Below are positions 1 to 9,870 of a DNA stretch of 28,653 bases, one piece after another; the stretch's first letter is position 1, and the number at the start of each line of letters is the position of its first letter. The notes beneath the pieces are model-generated. The model had not been told where the DNA came from, did not search any database, and saw nothing but the letters and a program-made list of their open reading frames with translations. A program made the translations under genes and the position numbers. The stretch lies in NCBI GenBank assembly GCA_003990745.1, contig RBNI01000611.1:1-28653 (forward strand), read 5' to 3'. The DNA is from Jimgerdemannia flammicorona (taxonomy: Eukaryota; Mucoromycota; Endogonomycetes; Endogonales; Endogonaceae).

Positions 1-652
1 GCGGGGGGGGGGGATGATTATGACAGTTTGTCGTTACGACAGGGGGCAGAGTGTGGGGAGGCAATCTCGATCCCGAGAGGTAGGGGTGGGGAATGAAGGT
101 AGGGGTGGGGAATGGAGGAAAAACTAATGTGACGCATGCCAAGACATGGCGTGATGCCGATGATCTAGGGACCGAGCATAATTTGCCAGTCACCCTGATA
201 ATTATCATTTACAATGGGAGCAGATACGCCCAGAGCAGATACCAGAAAAATTGGAAGCGATGAGTGAGGGCCGTGTGTGCACTATAACTGAACCGCGGTA
301 TCTCTCCTTGGGCCAAATAGTCGCTGACCGACAATAAGCCGCCAAGGGAAAGCGATTATTACTGTCTGCGTTAGGATTAGCCTCATCGGACGCGCTTTTT
401 TTTTTTTTTTGGTCGTGTTGCGCAGCGTTTCCCATTTGTTTATGTCACCTGAACCAATGGGTCACCACACACTGACTGACACAACAAATTATTCGACCCC
501 GATAACCATTGTGTAACATCCTGACTAGAGAAAACTTAAAGGGTGGTTACATACCTAATTGCAAACGACCGCAGTGCATATGGTTATAAATGGAAAAATA
601 ATGAAACATCCATTCCAACATTTCCAAAGAACTTCATCATACCCATCCGATC
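1..652. other. Intergenic, no gene seen
   Basis: No convincing coding region. The window opens with a G run, and there is a 15-nt T run at 396-410. Short open frames here have no recognisable domain or composition and look accidental. The last ~100 bases probably hold the promoter and 5' leader of the gene starting at 653. Confidence 0.5.
584..591 (+). promoter_or_regulatory. TATA-like box upstream of the 653 gene
   Basis: TTATAAAT lies about 62 bases before the ATG at 653. Position and sequence suit a TATA element, but this is pattern matching only. Confidence 0.3.
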
Positions 653-1870
653 ATGGCCTCACTTCCTCCATCGGTCGGCATCGAGCTCGCAAAGTCCAAC
701 TCCAGTTTTGCAAACGACAGCTTGTTGGAGGGATGGTATCAATTCCTCGCAAGCCACGAAGACATTAAAGGGCAAGCCGAATCAATCCACGATTTTTTCA
801 AAACCATCCACGAAGTCGATTTGGCCATTTTCCTGCGTCGCCTGAACATTATTCTCGAAATTCTCAAGCTTTCCGAAATCAAACTGTATCCACCGGAAAT
901 ACCTGTTACCGACACAGAGCTTGCAAGGAAACTCTTTCTGCAGTACAGAAACAAGAGCTCTCACTGCTTAGATGATTCCTACGGTCCCACCCGCCGTCCG
1001 GAGCAAGGACGTCTGCAAACCGCCGAGAGTGAACCGGAACCGGAAATTATCCTAAGCCACTTACTGCTGATGAAAATTGGTCGTGAAAGTTTTCTCTGGC
1101 TGTTCCTGTTTGGCCGCTTCCGCGAAGATGACTACTTGCTCGCTACGCTCGATTGCTGTATCGCCTTTCAAGGGGTCATCTACACCGGCTACGGCCAAGA
1201 TCCCGGGGGTACTGTCGACAGCTACAACGATCCCATCAACTTTAGGATATTCCACCATCATGGATTCAACACTCGGGGCTGGATAAGTAATTTCACGTCG
1301 AAGGCCGCAGACGCCGCCTGGTTCGACTACCTTGACTACGAAAAGATCGTATTCCAACAGAAGAACCGCAATGGCGGAAGGTTTACCATAAAAGAGGAGA
1401 GGCATCAAGGGTTCGAAGACAAACCTGGGCATTTCCTGTGGCTATACCACAACATCTCCAAGGTCCGCAACACCAATAATTGCGCGAGCCATGTTCGCCT
1501 CCTTATCTATCGCAGCAGGATGATCCGGACGTTACCTTCCACCGAAGTCGCCAAATGGAACCCAACGCAGTGGCAAGACGTGATAAACATTCCATTGAAA
1601 AGGCTGCAACGTATGCTCGACAATCCAGCGTATCGCCCCATTCATTGTTTATGGAGCGGGAATTTGTGGAATGAGTTATTGGCGGATTTCGATGCTAATC
1701 TCCAGAAGGCGACAACCGAGAAAGAGCAGAAGATCAACCAACAAATCGACCTTATCAAAGCTTTACGGGACGATTTCGGGGGAAGCATCGAAGTCTTCCG
1801 GGCATATGCGCGGGAATGGGTAATGCGCTCAGTGGCTATTATTCAGGGGGAATGCGAAGTATTGGAATGA
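653..1870 (+). CDS. Hypothetical protein, 405 aa, single exon
   Basis: I do not recognise this protein. It is an uninterrupted frame of 405 codons from an ATG in good context (ATCATGG) to TGA. Balanced amino-acid use and the length argue for a real gene. There is no signal peptide or clear membrane span. The N-terminal ~100 residues look helical (QYLASH/FFKTIHEVDLAIFLRR region). Residues ~120-130 are acidic and proline-rich (ESEPEPE). The middle is rich in aromatic residues (FRIFHHHGFNTRGW, AAWFDYLDYE). The C-terminal ~60 residues are charged and probably coiled coil (KATTEKEQKINQQIDLIKAL). No catalytic motif is evident. No intron is needed. The neighbours are repeats and a secreted protein, so context gives no function. 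Most likely a lineage-specific soluble fungal protein. A relic of a mobile-element accessory gene is possible. Confidence 0.72.
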   Translation: MASLPPSVGIELAKSNSSFANDSLLEGWYQFLASHEDIKGQAESIHDFFKTIHEVDLAIFLRRLNIILEILKLSEIKLYPPEIPVTDTELARKLFLQYRNKSSHCLDDSYGPTRRPEQGRLQTAESEPEPEIILSHLLLMKIGRESFLWLFLFGRFREDDYLLATLDCCIAFQGVIYTGYGQDPGGTVDSYNDPINFRIFHHHGFNTRGWISNFTSKAADAAWFDYLDYEKIVFQQKNRNGGRFTIKEERHQGFEDKPGHFLWLYHNISKVRNTNNCASHVRLLIYRSRMIRTLPSTEVAKWNPTQWQDVINIPLKRLQRMLDNPAYRPIHCLWSGNLWNELLADFDANLQKATTEKEQKINQQIDLIKALRDDFGGSIEVFRAYAREWVMRSVAIIQGECEVLE

Positions 1871-3786
1871 GCGGCCGGGCCAACTACAAGCAGATCCATG
1901 GTGCGCGCTTTAGCCGAAATGGTAGCCGTGTTGCAGTTTTTCTGTGATTTGCGACGATTAGTGCATCCACCCGGGTTATTATTTGATTTAAAGTTGTAAC
2001 TTTATGTGAATTGATATTATCTATGTAATAAGTTCTAATTATTCTATATAAATATATTAGAGAGAGAAACTATTCAGTATAATATGAATATTGAAAATAT
2101 AAAATACAAGCTTTTATATATAGAATCAGAGAAATAGTAATAAAATGTTTATGAAAAAATGTTTAAGACCTTTTACTCTCTGTCCTTAATTCTATTTTAT
2201 AGTATATACAGTTTAAGGAATCACATAAAAAAAAAAGGAAGTATCACTCTTCAGGCTGACGTGTTATTTTAGCGCTCGGCCACACCACGCCCGAACCCGA
2301 GAGCTGTTCAGTGTTCCAGAAATTGGACTACATATCAATACACTCGATCCTACGACATTTTATTCGGTTCTAGATGATGCACTAGGCATTGCAAAGTGGC
2401 TAACGAACGGAGTACGTTTTCTGGGAGCGTATTTCCGTCTTCCTTGAATATCACTTTGTTATTGATATTATGTAATTAGAATAATATATAGCTGCTTGCT
2501 CGTTTGATTAGAGACTATAGTCGTTTTCAGCGTAGCTCTAAATTTTCCGTATGACTTCTCCGTCGCACTACGCAAAATCGTTTTTTCTTTTAGCATTAAC
2601 CGAGAGGCTCCACATACGAACCTGAATATTCATGAAATTTCTTCACTGAATACACTAACATCCGGCATGACACTCAATCACAAAATTCAAAGACGACTAA
2701 CGTTAATCCCATATGTCAAAAGCTGAGGAGTGAGAAATGGTGGTGATAGCCCTTGAACGTGCAAAAATATGCAAGCGGGTTACAGTTTTTCTGAAGTTTG
2801 TATTGGAGGGGTAAGAGGGGATTGAAATTGAGGTTAGGGATGGCGCGTCGCTTACCATGGACGTTGACTTATCTCCCACCTTTTACGCGATAGGTATAAA
2901 AGTCGGACAGTCTTTTAGGTCTGAACTGCTTTCATGATAGAATATTTATTACGTGTAGTACAAGAACGCGATGCTGATTGTATGCCAAACTAAAAGCCTA
3001 TTGTAATGTTTTGCTACATTGTGAGTAGCCTACAACTGTAACGTTAACCCACACTGCCTATTGTGGGGGCCTGTTGTGACATTCCTAAAGACAGCGACGC
3101 GGTAGTAAAACGAATGGTATGCTGTAATCGCTAGTGGAACACATCTCAGAGCAAGATATATCGACGAAATGCGTTCACCCACCCGAATGTAACCCAAAAA
3201 CCAGCTCCCATCTCAAAACGTCACCGAGGTCTCAGTTTTCTTTATTTCATGAATAAGTTTTCGGCGTGCGAGGAGGCGTGATATTATATTCTAAAGACAT
3301 CACCTGACGAGCTAAACAAACTTATTAGGGTAATGCTGAGTATTGGAAATAAATAATCACGCTGAAGCAGACCTTCCCACCAGCATCTTCCCCATCATCC
3401 ACCTGCATTTCGAATCATCGGCAGAGCCGCATTGCAATATCAGGATGCATCTCATGTCGCCTTAAAGGTACACGACAGGTGAAACCCACCTTTTTTTTTT
3501 TTTTTTTTTTTTTTGGAAAACCAGGAACACCCCTTTCTCGGACGGTTGCGTGCATGTAGGAAATGTACTTATGTGCAGGCTGCGAGAGTGTAATGCATAC
3601 TTGTGGAGTATGTATCTATGATGTAAGCAACATTCTGGAATAAGCATAGGTTCCGCCAGAGTTTTAGTGGGACCCAAAAACAAAAGGGACATCTTGTGGT
3701 ATCACTGCACGAATGTTTGATCTTTGCATTGATCGCGACCAAATCTCTCGCCAGCCTTATCTCCAAGCGGAATAAGGTTTGTTCAC
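1871..3786. other. Intergenic, AT-rich with one repeat fragment
   Basis: No intact gene. 1975-2235 is strongly AT-rich. 2240-2416 matches 26151-26342 in inverted orientation and is listed separately. 3491-3514 is a 24-nt T run. The remainder holds nothing I can identify. Confidence 0.5.
2240..2416 (+). pseudogene. Decayed coding fragment, inverted match to 26151-26342
   Basis: Read on the plus strand, this stretch encodes residues around NTLDPTTFYSVLDDALG. The minus strand at 26151-26342 encodes NTLDPTTFCSVLDDALG in matching context. Shared DNA landmarks are the CACTCTTC/GCTCTTCTG start, GACGTGTTATTT, CGGCCACACCA and TCGGTTCTAGATGATGCACT. The left copy lacks ~30 bases present in the right copy. 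A shorter third match to the beginning lies at 18487-18545. I do not know the parent protein. The fragments could be pieces of a dispersed gene family or of a transposon. Confidence 0.5.
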
Positions 3787-3797
3787 TCATAAATAAG
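3787..3797 (+). promoter_or_regulatory. TATA-like element upstream of the secreted-protein gene
   Basis: TCATAAATAAG lies about 90 bases before the ATG at 3883. It is a plausible TATA element, by motif and distance only. Confidence 0.25.
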
Positions 3798-3882
3798 CGC
3801 AGATAATCCACCTCTTGAAGTCTACCATAAGCTTAGATTCGCAACAAAACCTCGGTGCAAATATCGCAAACATATCCACACA

Positions 3883-4326
3883 ATGAAATTCACCCTCCCC
3901 ATCCTCGCACTCTGCGCTTCCGCCTCCGTCGTCTACGGCGAATACTTTCCCAACGCCTACCCCGTTTGTGAATACACCCCCATCCTCGGCACCGTGGGTG
4001 ACATTTTGGCATCCCTCTCCACCAAAATATACTCAGATACTGCCTTCGTCGACCCCGTGGCCATCCAGCTCGCGTCGGACCACCTCTACACGCCTACTCA
4101 TTATGGTGACCGCAGTACTTCATTTTTTGCTTTTTTCAAGGGGGTGCAGGTGCTCCAGGCGTATCTGTATTACATGAAGAAGCACTGTAATCCGAACTGG
4201 GGGAGTTTGACAGACGCTGAGGTCGAAAGCTTAAAGTTTGTACTCGGGAATACGAATCAGGTGTTGAATTTCTTGTTTGCCAAGGAAGAGATGTTCGAAG
4301 GGGTTTTGAAAAACATGGTGAAATAA
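3883..4326 (+). CDS. Small secreted protein, 147 aa, unknown function
   Basis: The protein starts with a clear signal peptide: MKF, a hydrophobic core through residue ~17, and a probable cleavage after VYG at residues 17-19. The predicted mature form is ~128 residues. It has only two cysteines after the signal (C29 and C102), so at most one disulfide, and it has no transmembrane segment or glycosylphosphatidylinositol-type tail. The mature region looks mainly helical and ends in Lys. The start has A at -3 and lies 43 bases after an in-frame-free leader. The gene has no intron and ends with TAA. No known enzyme motif is visible. Small size and secretion fit an apoplastic or effector-like protein, but that label is inference from size and signal peptide alone. 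Flanking DNA is repetitive, a common setting for such genes in plant-associated fungi. Confidence 0.7.
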   Translation: MKFTLPILALCASASVVYGEYFPNAYPVCEYTPILGTVGDILASLSTKIYSDTAFVDPVAIQLASDHLYTPTHYGDRSTSFFAFFKGVQVLQAYLYYMKKHCNPNWGSLTDAEVESLKFVLGNTNQVLNFLFAKEEMFEGVLKNMVK

Positions 4327-4937
4327 TCCGTCGAGTATTCATCGATGCAGATATCGATTTCCGAAATGTAATAAGTCCATGTTTACATTACAGAAATGTG
4401 GCATTTCAACAATTGTCAACAATGTAATTCAATGTAATTCTAAAAAACAGCCATAAACATTGTTGATTGGCTTATAAAAGAAGTAAAGTATCAAAAGCAA
4501 CTTTAAAAGACTACTATAGACACGATATATAATACAGAATAGGGGGAGCAGAACGTACCCAAAAAAGAATGGTTTTTACTTTTATACAGGGGAAGGGGGA
4601 AAGGTCTCCGAGTTCGCGTCGTAGGTCACACCACCCAAACAAATAGTCAGGATGGCGGATATTATTTGAATGTGATTGGAGATAGGAAAGGACGGTGCAG
4701 AAGCAAAAGGAAACCTTTTACGGTTATTTCTGAGGCAGATATAAAGTATTTTAGTGCCGGGTATAAATTGGAAGAAGGACAAAAATAAAAAGGAGCGTTA
4801 AACAAAGAAAAAGAAAAGTAAAAAGAAATAAAGCGCAGAGAACCCTCGGTGGCCGAAGGAGGGAATGTCGACCCCTTCGTTTATCAACCACTTATTATCT
4901 TGTATCTCTCTTTCAATGCATAACTATGACGTTGGAC
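4327..4937. other. Intergenic, nothing identified
   Basis: This stretch after the secreted-protein gene is AT-rich with purine-rich patches around 4800-4835. I see no gene, RNA gene or recognisable repeat in it. Confidence 0.45.
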
Positions 4938-5049
4938 CAGAAATTAATAACTAATAAAAGGGTGGTCTGTAACCTGGAAAAGTCGGATCTGTGGCGTCAT
5001 AGGATGACCTGTTGAGCCTGAAAAGTGATAATTATATTATACGCAGATT
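4938..5049 (+). repeat. Repeat fragment left of the Ngaro element
   Basis: CCAGAAATTAATAACTAAT followed by AAAGGGTGGTCTGTA resembles the terminal arm of the fold-back element at 13309-13921. The next stretch, AAAAGTCGGATCT ... GAGCCTGAAAAGT, matches 13965-14033. It continues across the Ngaro insertion: 10220-10435 resembles 14120-14400. This is probably the left half of an older repeat split by the Ngaro insertion. Confidence 0.45.
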
Positions 5050-5375
5050 ATATAGTTGTGAACGTAGTTCAAAATGCAGCAAAGTGGCCATTGCGCTTAA
5101 CACTTGTGCATCTAACATTCATCGCGCAATGCAACTACCATCTTAGATTAGTCAGTTTCAATCGCTTCCTGCACCCTATCATGTGCTTAAACATTCATGC
5201 AACGTAATCATGCAATCCACCATCTTAGCTTAGTCAGTTTCAATTGCTTTCTGCACCCTACCTTAGCTAGCCCGAGCTCCAACTGCATGCCCAAGAGTTA
5301 GGCAGTGGCCACACATTTCCCTCAACATACTCTAGCAATTGTCATTAGTAATTCGTATCAATTGATTTCACGCAC
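5050..5375 (+). repeat. Ngaro repeat A1
   Basis: From ATATAGTTGTGAACG to TTTCACGCAC, this 326-bp stretch recurs at 9504-9829 with only scattered substitutions (for example 5127 region GTGCAT versus GTGCGT). It holds an internal duplication: a CCATCTTAG(A/C)TTAGTCAG block appears twice, about 83 bp apart. The Gag ATG follows 17 bases downstream, so A1 probably carries the promoter. Confidence 0.9.
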
Positions 5376-5392
5376 TATCTCTCAGATACATC

Positions 5393-6664
5393 ATGCCACC
5401 TATCCGTCGGTCTCAAGGCCTACCGTCTGGTCACCCAGTTCCAGCACCTGGTGCCCCACACATGCCCCCATCAATTCCCAACTTAACTGGCCTATGTACG
5501 TTGCGCAAGGACCAGCTCATCACACTCTGCCACGAACACGACCTCTCCATAGACGGTCAAAAGGCCACCCTGGTTACACGTCTCGATGCTCATCGACCTG
5601 GCCCTGATTTCCCAGTCACCGAACCTATGGCGCTGGCTCCAGCACTGCTCCCTGATGGTCATGAAGTCGATGCATTGATCGAACAGCTACTTCCAGCACT
5701 TGCGGCACGTCTCCATGGACCTTTAGCCAACACCAACCCCCCTCCAGTCCTACCACCCAGCTTACCGCCAGCACTCCCTCTTCCAGCCGCCTTCACCTCT
5801 CTGGCAGTTCCCTCGCTTTTACCGCAGCCAACCCCATCGGCACCCTTACCAGCATGGTTTTCAAACCCTTTAAATGGTGAGTCATCTAACCCCCTGTTCG
5901 TCTCTGACGCTGTTCTACGTCACGATTGGGTTCCATCGGAGCTATTGACCTCACTTGAGGCAGGGGAATACCAAATACTGGCTGAATGGACAGGCAACGC
6001 CTTGCTATCGCGTCCGAGCAATCAGCGAAAACCTGATTCACATCCACCAGACTGCGATCTCAACCTACCACTCTGGCTTGAAGCTATCTTCAACATTCGG
6101 GGTGCATTGCTGTCTCTGGGCACTACTCAGGCTGCCCCCCACACTACACATGCTGCACAGCTACTCGCACATATCATCTTTATCATCAAGGCCATCAACG
6201 ACTGTTATGACTGGGCTGCCCTTCAGCGATTTGACCGGCAAGTTCGCACACTTAAAGCATCCTTTCCAGAGCTGGATATTGGCAACCCAGATGCTGTCCG
6301 GTGCATGTTTGAAACCATCGTCGGCCAGCCGGCATCAGCACCACTTGCCTACCAACCAACATGTCAGCCCATATAGACAATGGCCTCCTCAACAGGAAGT
6401 TCAAGAATGACCTCATCATGCCCCCTTTTATGCTTTTGGTGCGGGGTGCAGGGGCACGCGTCGACCTCTTGCACCCAAACCCCTCTCATGCAACCTACAT
6501 TCCCCATCAAACCGGATGATACTCTCTCCTCGGATGGTGCATCCAGTTCTATCTGTCGCAACTATAATGGCTCTGGCTGCCGCAGCAATTGTGGCTGCCC
6601 CCATGTCTGCTTGTTCTGCTACGGCTCTCACCCAGGTACAGAGTGCTCTATTCGTCGCAGCTAA
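5393..6664 (+). CDS. Gag-like protein of the Ngaro element, broken by an in-frame TAG
   Basis: This is the first ORF of the element, presumably a nucleic-acid-binding structural protein. It starts at an ATG 17 bases after repeat A1. Residues ~32-62 (LRKDQLITLCHEHDLSIDG and beyond) look like a SAP DNA-binding helix-turn-helix. Residues ~105-165 are Pro/Leu-rich linker. The frame meets TAG at 6374-6376 after 327 codons, but the same frame resumes at once to 6664. The downstream part has a textbook CX2CX4HX4C zinc knuckle (CFWCGVQGHASTSC) and a second Cys/His cluster (CRNYNGSGC ... HVCLFC ... HPGTEC). One protein of ~423 residues interrupted by a nonsense change, perhaps CAG to TAG, is the simplest reading. 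Two separate ORFs or stop read-through are alternatives. The 3' end overlaps the RT frame. Confidence 0.75.
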
Positions 6665-8378
6665 TCTCGTGACCCCACCCCCGTCTGACCCCCCAGCGTG
6701 TCCATACCGCCTTGGGGAGTGGCAACGAGCACTTCACATCCATCCAGACCAACTTCTCGTTCAGTACAACTTAACAGGCCTACGTCAGGGTTACCTTCAC
6801 GGCAATCACTCTCATCCTGAGCTTCGTATCGACTACTTATCTGACAATCTGGCATCAGCTTACCAACATCGCGACATCCTTTCTGCCAACATTCTTGCCG
6901 AACTTCAAGCCGGTTGCTACTTAGGACCCTTTTCATCTCCCTCTGCATTACCAACTGAGTTTCGTCCCTTTCGCAATGCTCCCCTAGGAGTTGTCCCAAA
7001 AAAGAACTCTACCAAACTTCATACCATTCAACACCTGTCCTTCCCAGAGGGAGCCTCTGTAAATGATGGCATCAACCCAGAGGAGTTTTCAATTCAGTAC
7101 CAGTCGATCCAGTCTATCCTCCAGCTACTCCTCGCACTTGGCGCCACAGCTCTATTTTGGAAGGCAGATGTTGCTGAAGCCTTTCGCATGATCCCCGTCC
7201 ACCAGTCTGACTGGGCTATGCAAGGCATCTGCTGGCTTGGCCTTTTCTTCCTTGACATGTTCCTTCCATTCAGCCTTCGCTCGGCACCATTCATATTCAC
7301 ATCTCAGATGGATTTGTTCACGTGGATTTGCATTCAGCAGTATAACCTTCCCAATTTGGGCCACTTCGTGGATGACTTTATCTATGTTGCATCACCCTCT
7401 ACCGCTCAGTCTACATACTTGCGGTTTCACTTGGTCGCTGCTCGCTTTGGTCTTCCCCTCAAAGCAGCCAAGGATATACCTCCCACACCAACTATCGAGT
7501 ATGTGGGCTTTCTCTTCGATGCCCCCAACATGACAATCAGCCTCCCACTTGAAAAACGTACACGCATCCTCTCTCTGCTCGCAGACTGGCTCGTAATACC
7601 TCATCAGGCTCGTCGGCCATATCCTCGGTCTTACCACGATGCTCAGTCACTACTGGGTCATCTCATGCATGTTGTCCAAGTCCTTCCAGATGGGAAAGTA
7701 TTCTGTGATTCCATCATTCATTTCATCTCCACATGGAAACCACCCTATGCTGGGCGGCGTCATCTATCTTCTCACCTGGCCACTGATCTTCAATGGTGGC
7801 AGGACATCTTATGCTCATGGACAGGTTGTCGCCTGCTTTTCCACTCTGATTGGCAGGATTGTGGTCTATTCACAGATGCATCTGGAACAATTGGCGCCAG
7901 CGGCCTTCTGGGCCAACGCTGGTGGAGCATTCGGTGGGCCTCTTCATTCAGCAACCAGAAGGGATATGACATTTTCTGGAAGGAAATGTTCGCCATCTGG
8001 GTTTTGCTTGTATTGTGGGGTTCCTCCTTTCATCGTCAGCATATCATCTTATGGTGCGATAGCCAACCCTGTGTTGAATCGCTAACTAGTGGTCAGGCAC
8101 AGCACCACCCTCTCGTCAATGATCTTTTACAACGCATTACCCTCTTACGTCTCAACAGAGGGTTTGACATCCAAGCTCGGTATATTCCTTCCTCATCTAA
8201 CCCCGCCGACTCCCTATCTCGTCTTATCCATCTCCCCTCCCATCCCCAGGAACTGCTTCCTACAACCGTAACATCTCCCTTTGGCTTCGCCATCAACTTG
8301 AGTCCTGTCTCTACCAACACTCTCACACCCGCACTGGTGCCCTTCGACCTGGCACCAACTCCTTCTACCGCTTCCTAG
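6516..8378 (+). CDS. Reverse transcriptase / RNase H of the Ngaro element
   Basis: A 620-codon frame copies element RNA into DNA. The RT core is clear: WKADVAEAF near residue 215 carries the first catalytic Asp, and FVDD at ~284-287 is the YxDD-equivalent. RNase H follows, with TDASG at ~453, the downstream WKEMFAIW Glu, CDSQ, and the final Asp in NPADSLSR. All expected acidic residues are present, so this domain looks intact. The frame overlaps the Gag tail (6516-6664) and is in the +1 frame relative to it. The first ATG is at 6516, but the conserved region begins only after ~residue 60. Translation by frameshift or re-initiation is possible. Its 3' end overlaps the recombinase frame. Confidence 0.9.
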   Translation: MILSPRMVHPVLSVATIMALAAAAIVAAPMSACSATALTQVQSALFVAANLVTPPPSDPPACPYRLGEWQRALHIHPDQLLVQYNLTGLRQGYLHGNHSHPELRIDYLSDNLASAYQHRDILSANILAELQAGCYLGPFSSPSALPTEFRPFRNAPLGVVPKKNSTKLHTIQHLSFPEGASVNDGINPEEFSIQYQSIQSILQLLLALGATALFWKADVAEAFRMIPVHQSDWAMQGICWLGLFFLDMFLPFSLRSAPFIFTSQMDLFTWICIQQYNLPNLGHFVDDFIYVASPSTAQSTYLRFHLVAARFGLPLKAAKDIPPTPTIEYVGFLFDAPNMTISLPLEKRTRILSLLADWLVIPHQARRPYPRSYHDAQSLLGHLMHVVQVLPDGKVFCDSIIHFISTWKPPYAGRRHLSSHLATDLQWWQDILCSWTGCRLLFHSDWQDCGLFTDASGTIGASGLLGQRWWSIRWASSFSNQKGYDIFWKEMFAIWVLLVLWGSSFHRQHIILWCDSQPCVESLTSGQAQHHPLVNDLLQRITLLRLNRGFDIQARYIPSSSNPADSLSRLIHLPSHPQELLPTTVTSPFGFAINLSPVSTNTLTPALVPFDLAPTPSTAS

Positions 8379-9328
8379 GCTGCTATGGCATCGATGATAC
8401 CACTGCCTTTTCTCTTCATGACGACCTCCTCAGCTACTGGGCCCTATGGCTGGCCAACAATCAAAAGCCATATACCACCATCAAGAACTATTTCTATGAC
8501 ATCGCCGCTCATCAACTAGCCAACTGGCGAGACCCCCCTCTCCACCGCACATCCTTACCCCTGTTCGACATAGTATTGAAATCCATTCAGCACCACCCAC
8601 CCCCCTCACACTCACTGGAACGCCTTCCTATTACTCGCCAACACTTGCAGCTTATTCATGCTGCTCTCCCCCTTACTACACCTCATGGCGCCACCATATG
8701 GGTGGCCATGTGTACAGCCTTTTATGGCCTCATGCAAATCGGCGAGCTGACATCTCCTGACCACCTACCATTCGACTCACACTGGCAGGCATGCAGGCGC
8801 CACCTTCGATGGCACTGGGACCCTACACTTTCCCGGCCCTTTTGGTCTCTACACCTCCCTCGCACCAAAACTGGTACCTCAGGCGATGTATTTCTGGGGT
8901 TTTCAGGTGCCTTCGATTGCCCCTGTTCTGCGATTGACAATATGATCCACCTCTGCCCTGCTCGTCCCGAGGACCCCATCTTCTCCTTCAGTCCCACTCA
9001 ACCCCTCTCTCGCTCAACATTCATCGAGGCCATTCGGGCCCCTTTAAGAGACACTCCACTAGCCACTGGAATTCATGGTCATTCCTTCCGCATCGGCGGC
9101 GCTACTCTTCTTGCATCAGTGGGATATCCAGATCACATCATTCAACTGGCTGGTCGGTGGAAGTCTACGGCCTTTCTGCATTACATCCAGCAACTCGACC
9201 AGATTCTACCTCGGATGACAGTCACCTTGGCCGCACTTCCTCTACTCGACTACCAGCGGGTCATAGGTTTGGCAGGTGGTGGCCAAAAGGTGCCCACAAG
9301 CGGTCAGCGGCACCAGCATTACATTTAG
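8201..9328 (+). CDS. Tyrosine recombinase of the Ngaro element, first catalytic Arg replaced
   Basis: This enzyme should integrate the circular DNA form. The frame is open from 8201 (after TAA at 8198) to TAG at 9326-9328, ~375 codons. No ATG lies near its start; TTG at 8576 is too far inside. It overlaps the RT ORF by ~178 nt in the -1 frame. The N-terminal part (SYWALWLANNQKPYTTIKNY) fits the core-binding domain. The catalytic part has LPRTKTGT, HxxR (H at 9080, R at 9089), GRW at 9152-9160 and Tyr at 9182-9184. The first catalytic Arg, expected in the xRxGEL box, is Gln (CAA, 8735-8737, in LMQIGELT). That suggests one G-to-A change and loss of activity. Confidence 0.87.
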   Translation, partial: PRRLPISSYPSPLPSPGTASYNRNISLWLRHQLESCLYQHSHTRTGALRPGTNSFYRFLGCYGIDDTTAFSLHDDLLSYWALWLANNQKPYTTIKNYFYDIAAHQLANWRDPPLHRTSLPLFDIVLKSIQHHPPPSHSLERLPITRQHLQLIHAALPLTTPHGATIWVAMCTAFYGLMQIGELTSPDHLPFDSHWQACRRHLRWHWDPTLSRPFWSLHLPRTKTGTSGDVFLGFSGAFDCPCSAIDNMIHLCPARPEDPIFSFSPTQPLSRSTFIEAIRAPLRDTPLATGIHGHSFRIGGATLLASVGYPDHIIQLAGRWKSTAFLHYIQQLDQILPRMTVTLAALPLLDYQRVIGLAGGGQKVPTSGQRHQHYI

Positions 9329-9362
9329 GAGTCTTGCCCACTTCCCAGGCCCGCGGTTCTTT

Positions 9363-9503
9363 GGCCTCTTCGCATATGAATGCGATTGGCGGGCCTTCGG
9401 AAGCATATGCTTCCTTTGAGCCAAACCCATGTCCCACATTAGATTCATTTTATATAGAACACTATTCATCTCACGTTAGCCTCCTCATGCACGGGACACT
9501 TTG
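9363..9503 (+). repeat. Ngaro repeat B1
   Basis: This 141-bp repeat runs from GGCCTCTTCGCATATG to GGGACACTTTG and recurs at 9871-10011 with few differences (for example GCATATGCTT versus GCGTATCCTT). It directly abuts A2. Confidence 0.88.
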
Positions 9504-9829
9504 ATATAGTTGTGAACGTAGTTCAAAATGCAGCAAAGTGGCCATTGCGCTTAACACTTGTGCGTCTAACATTCATCGCGCAATGCAACTACCATCTTAG
9601 ATTAGTCAGTTTCAATCACTTCCTGCACCCTATCATGTGCTTAAACATTCATGCAACGTAATCATGCAATCCACCATCTTAGCTTAGTCAGTTTCAATTG
9701 CTTTCTGCACCCTATCTTAGCTAGCCCGAGCTCCAACTGCATGCCCAAGAGTTAGGCAGCGGCCACACATTTCCCTCAACATACTCTAGCAATCGTCATT
9801 AGTAATTCATATCAATCGATTTCACACAC
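9504..9829 (+). repeat. Ngaro repeat A2
   Basis: This is the second copy of A1 and begins at the base after B1. The B1/A2 junction represents the joined ends of the circular intermediate in Ngaro-type elements. Confidence 0.9.
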
Positions 9830-9870
9830 CCCTCCCACCCATCCCCCTTTGGAACAATAAATGTGTGCCC

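Noticed and set aside
1061..1432. 123-codon minus-strand frame
   Set aside because: Lies entirely antisense to the 405-residue gene and has no recognisable domain.
5955..6410. 151-codon plus-strand frame overlapping Gag
   Set aside because: No domain in it; the Gag frame here has clear motifs before and after, so this is an out-of-frame shadow.
8576..9328. Tyrosine recombinase starting at 8576
   Set aside because: The codon there is TTG, and recognisable core-binding-domain sequence is open upstream to 8201, so 8576 is not the true N-terminus.
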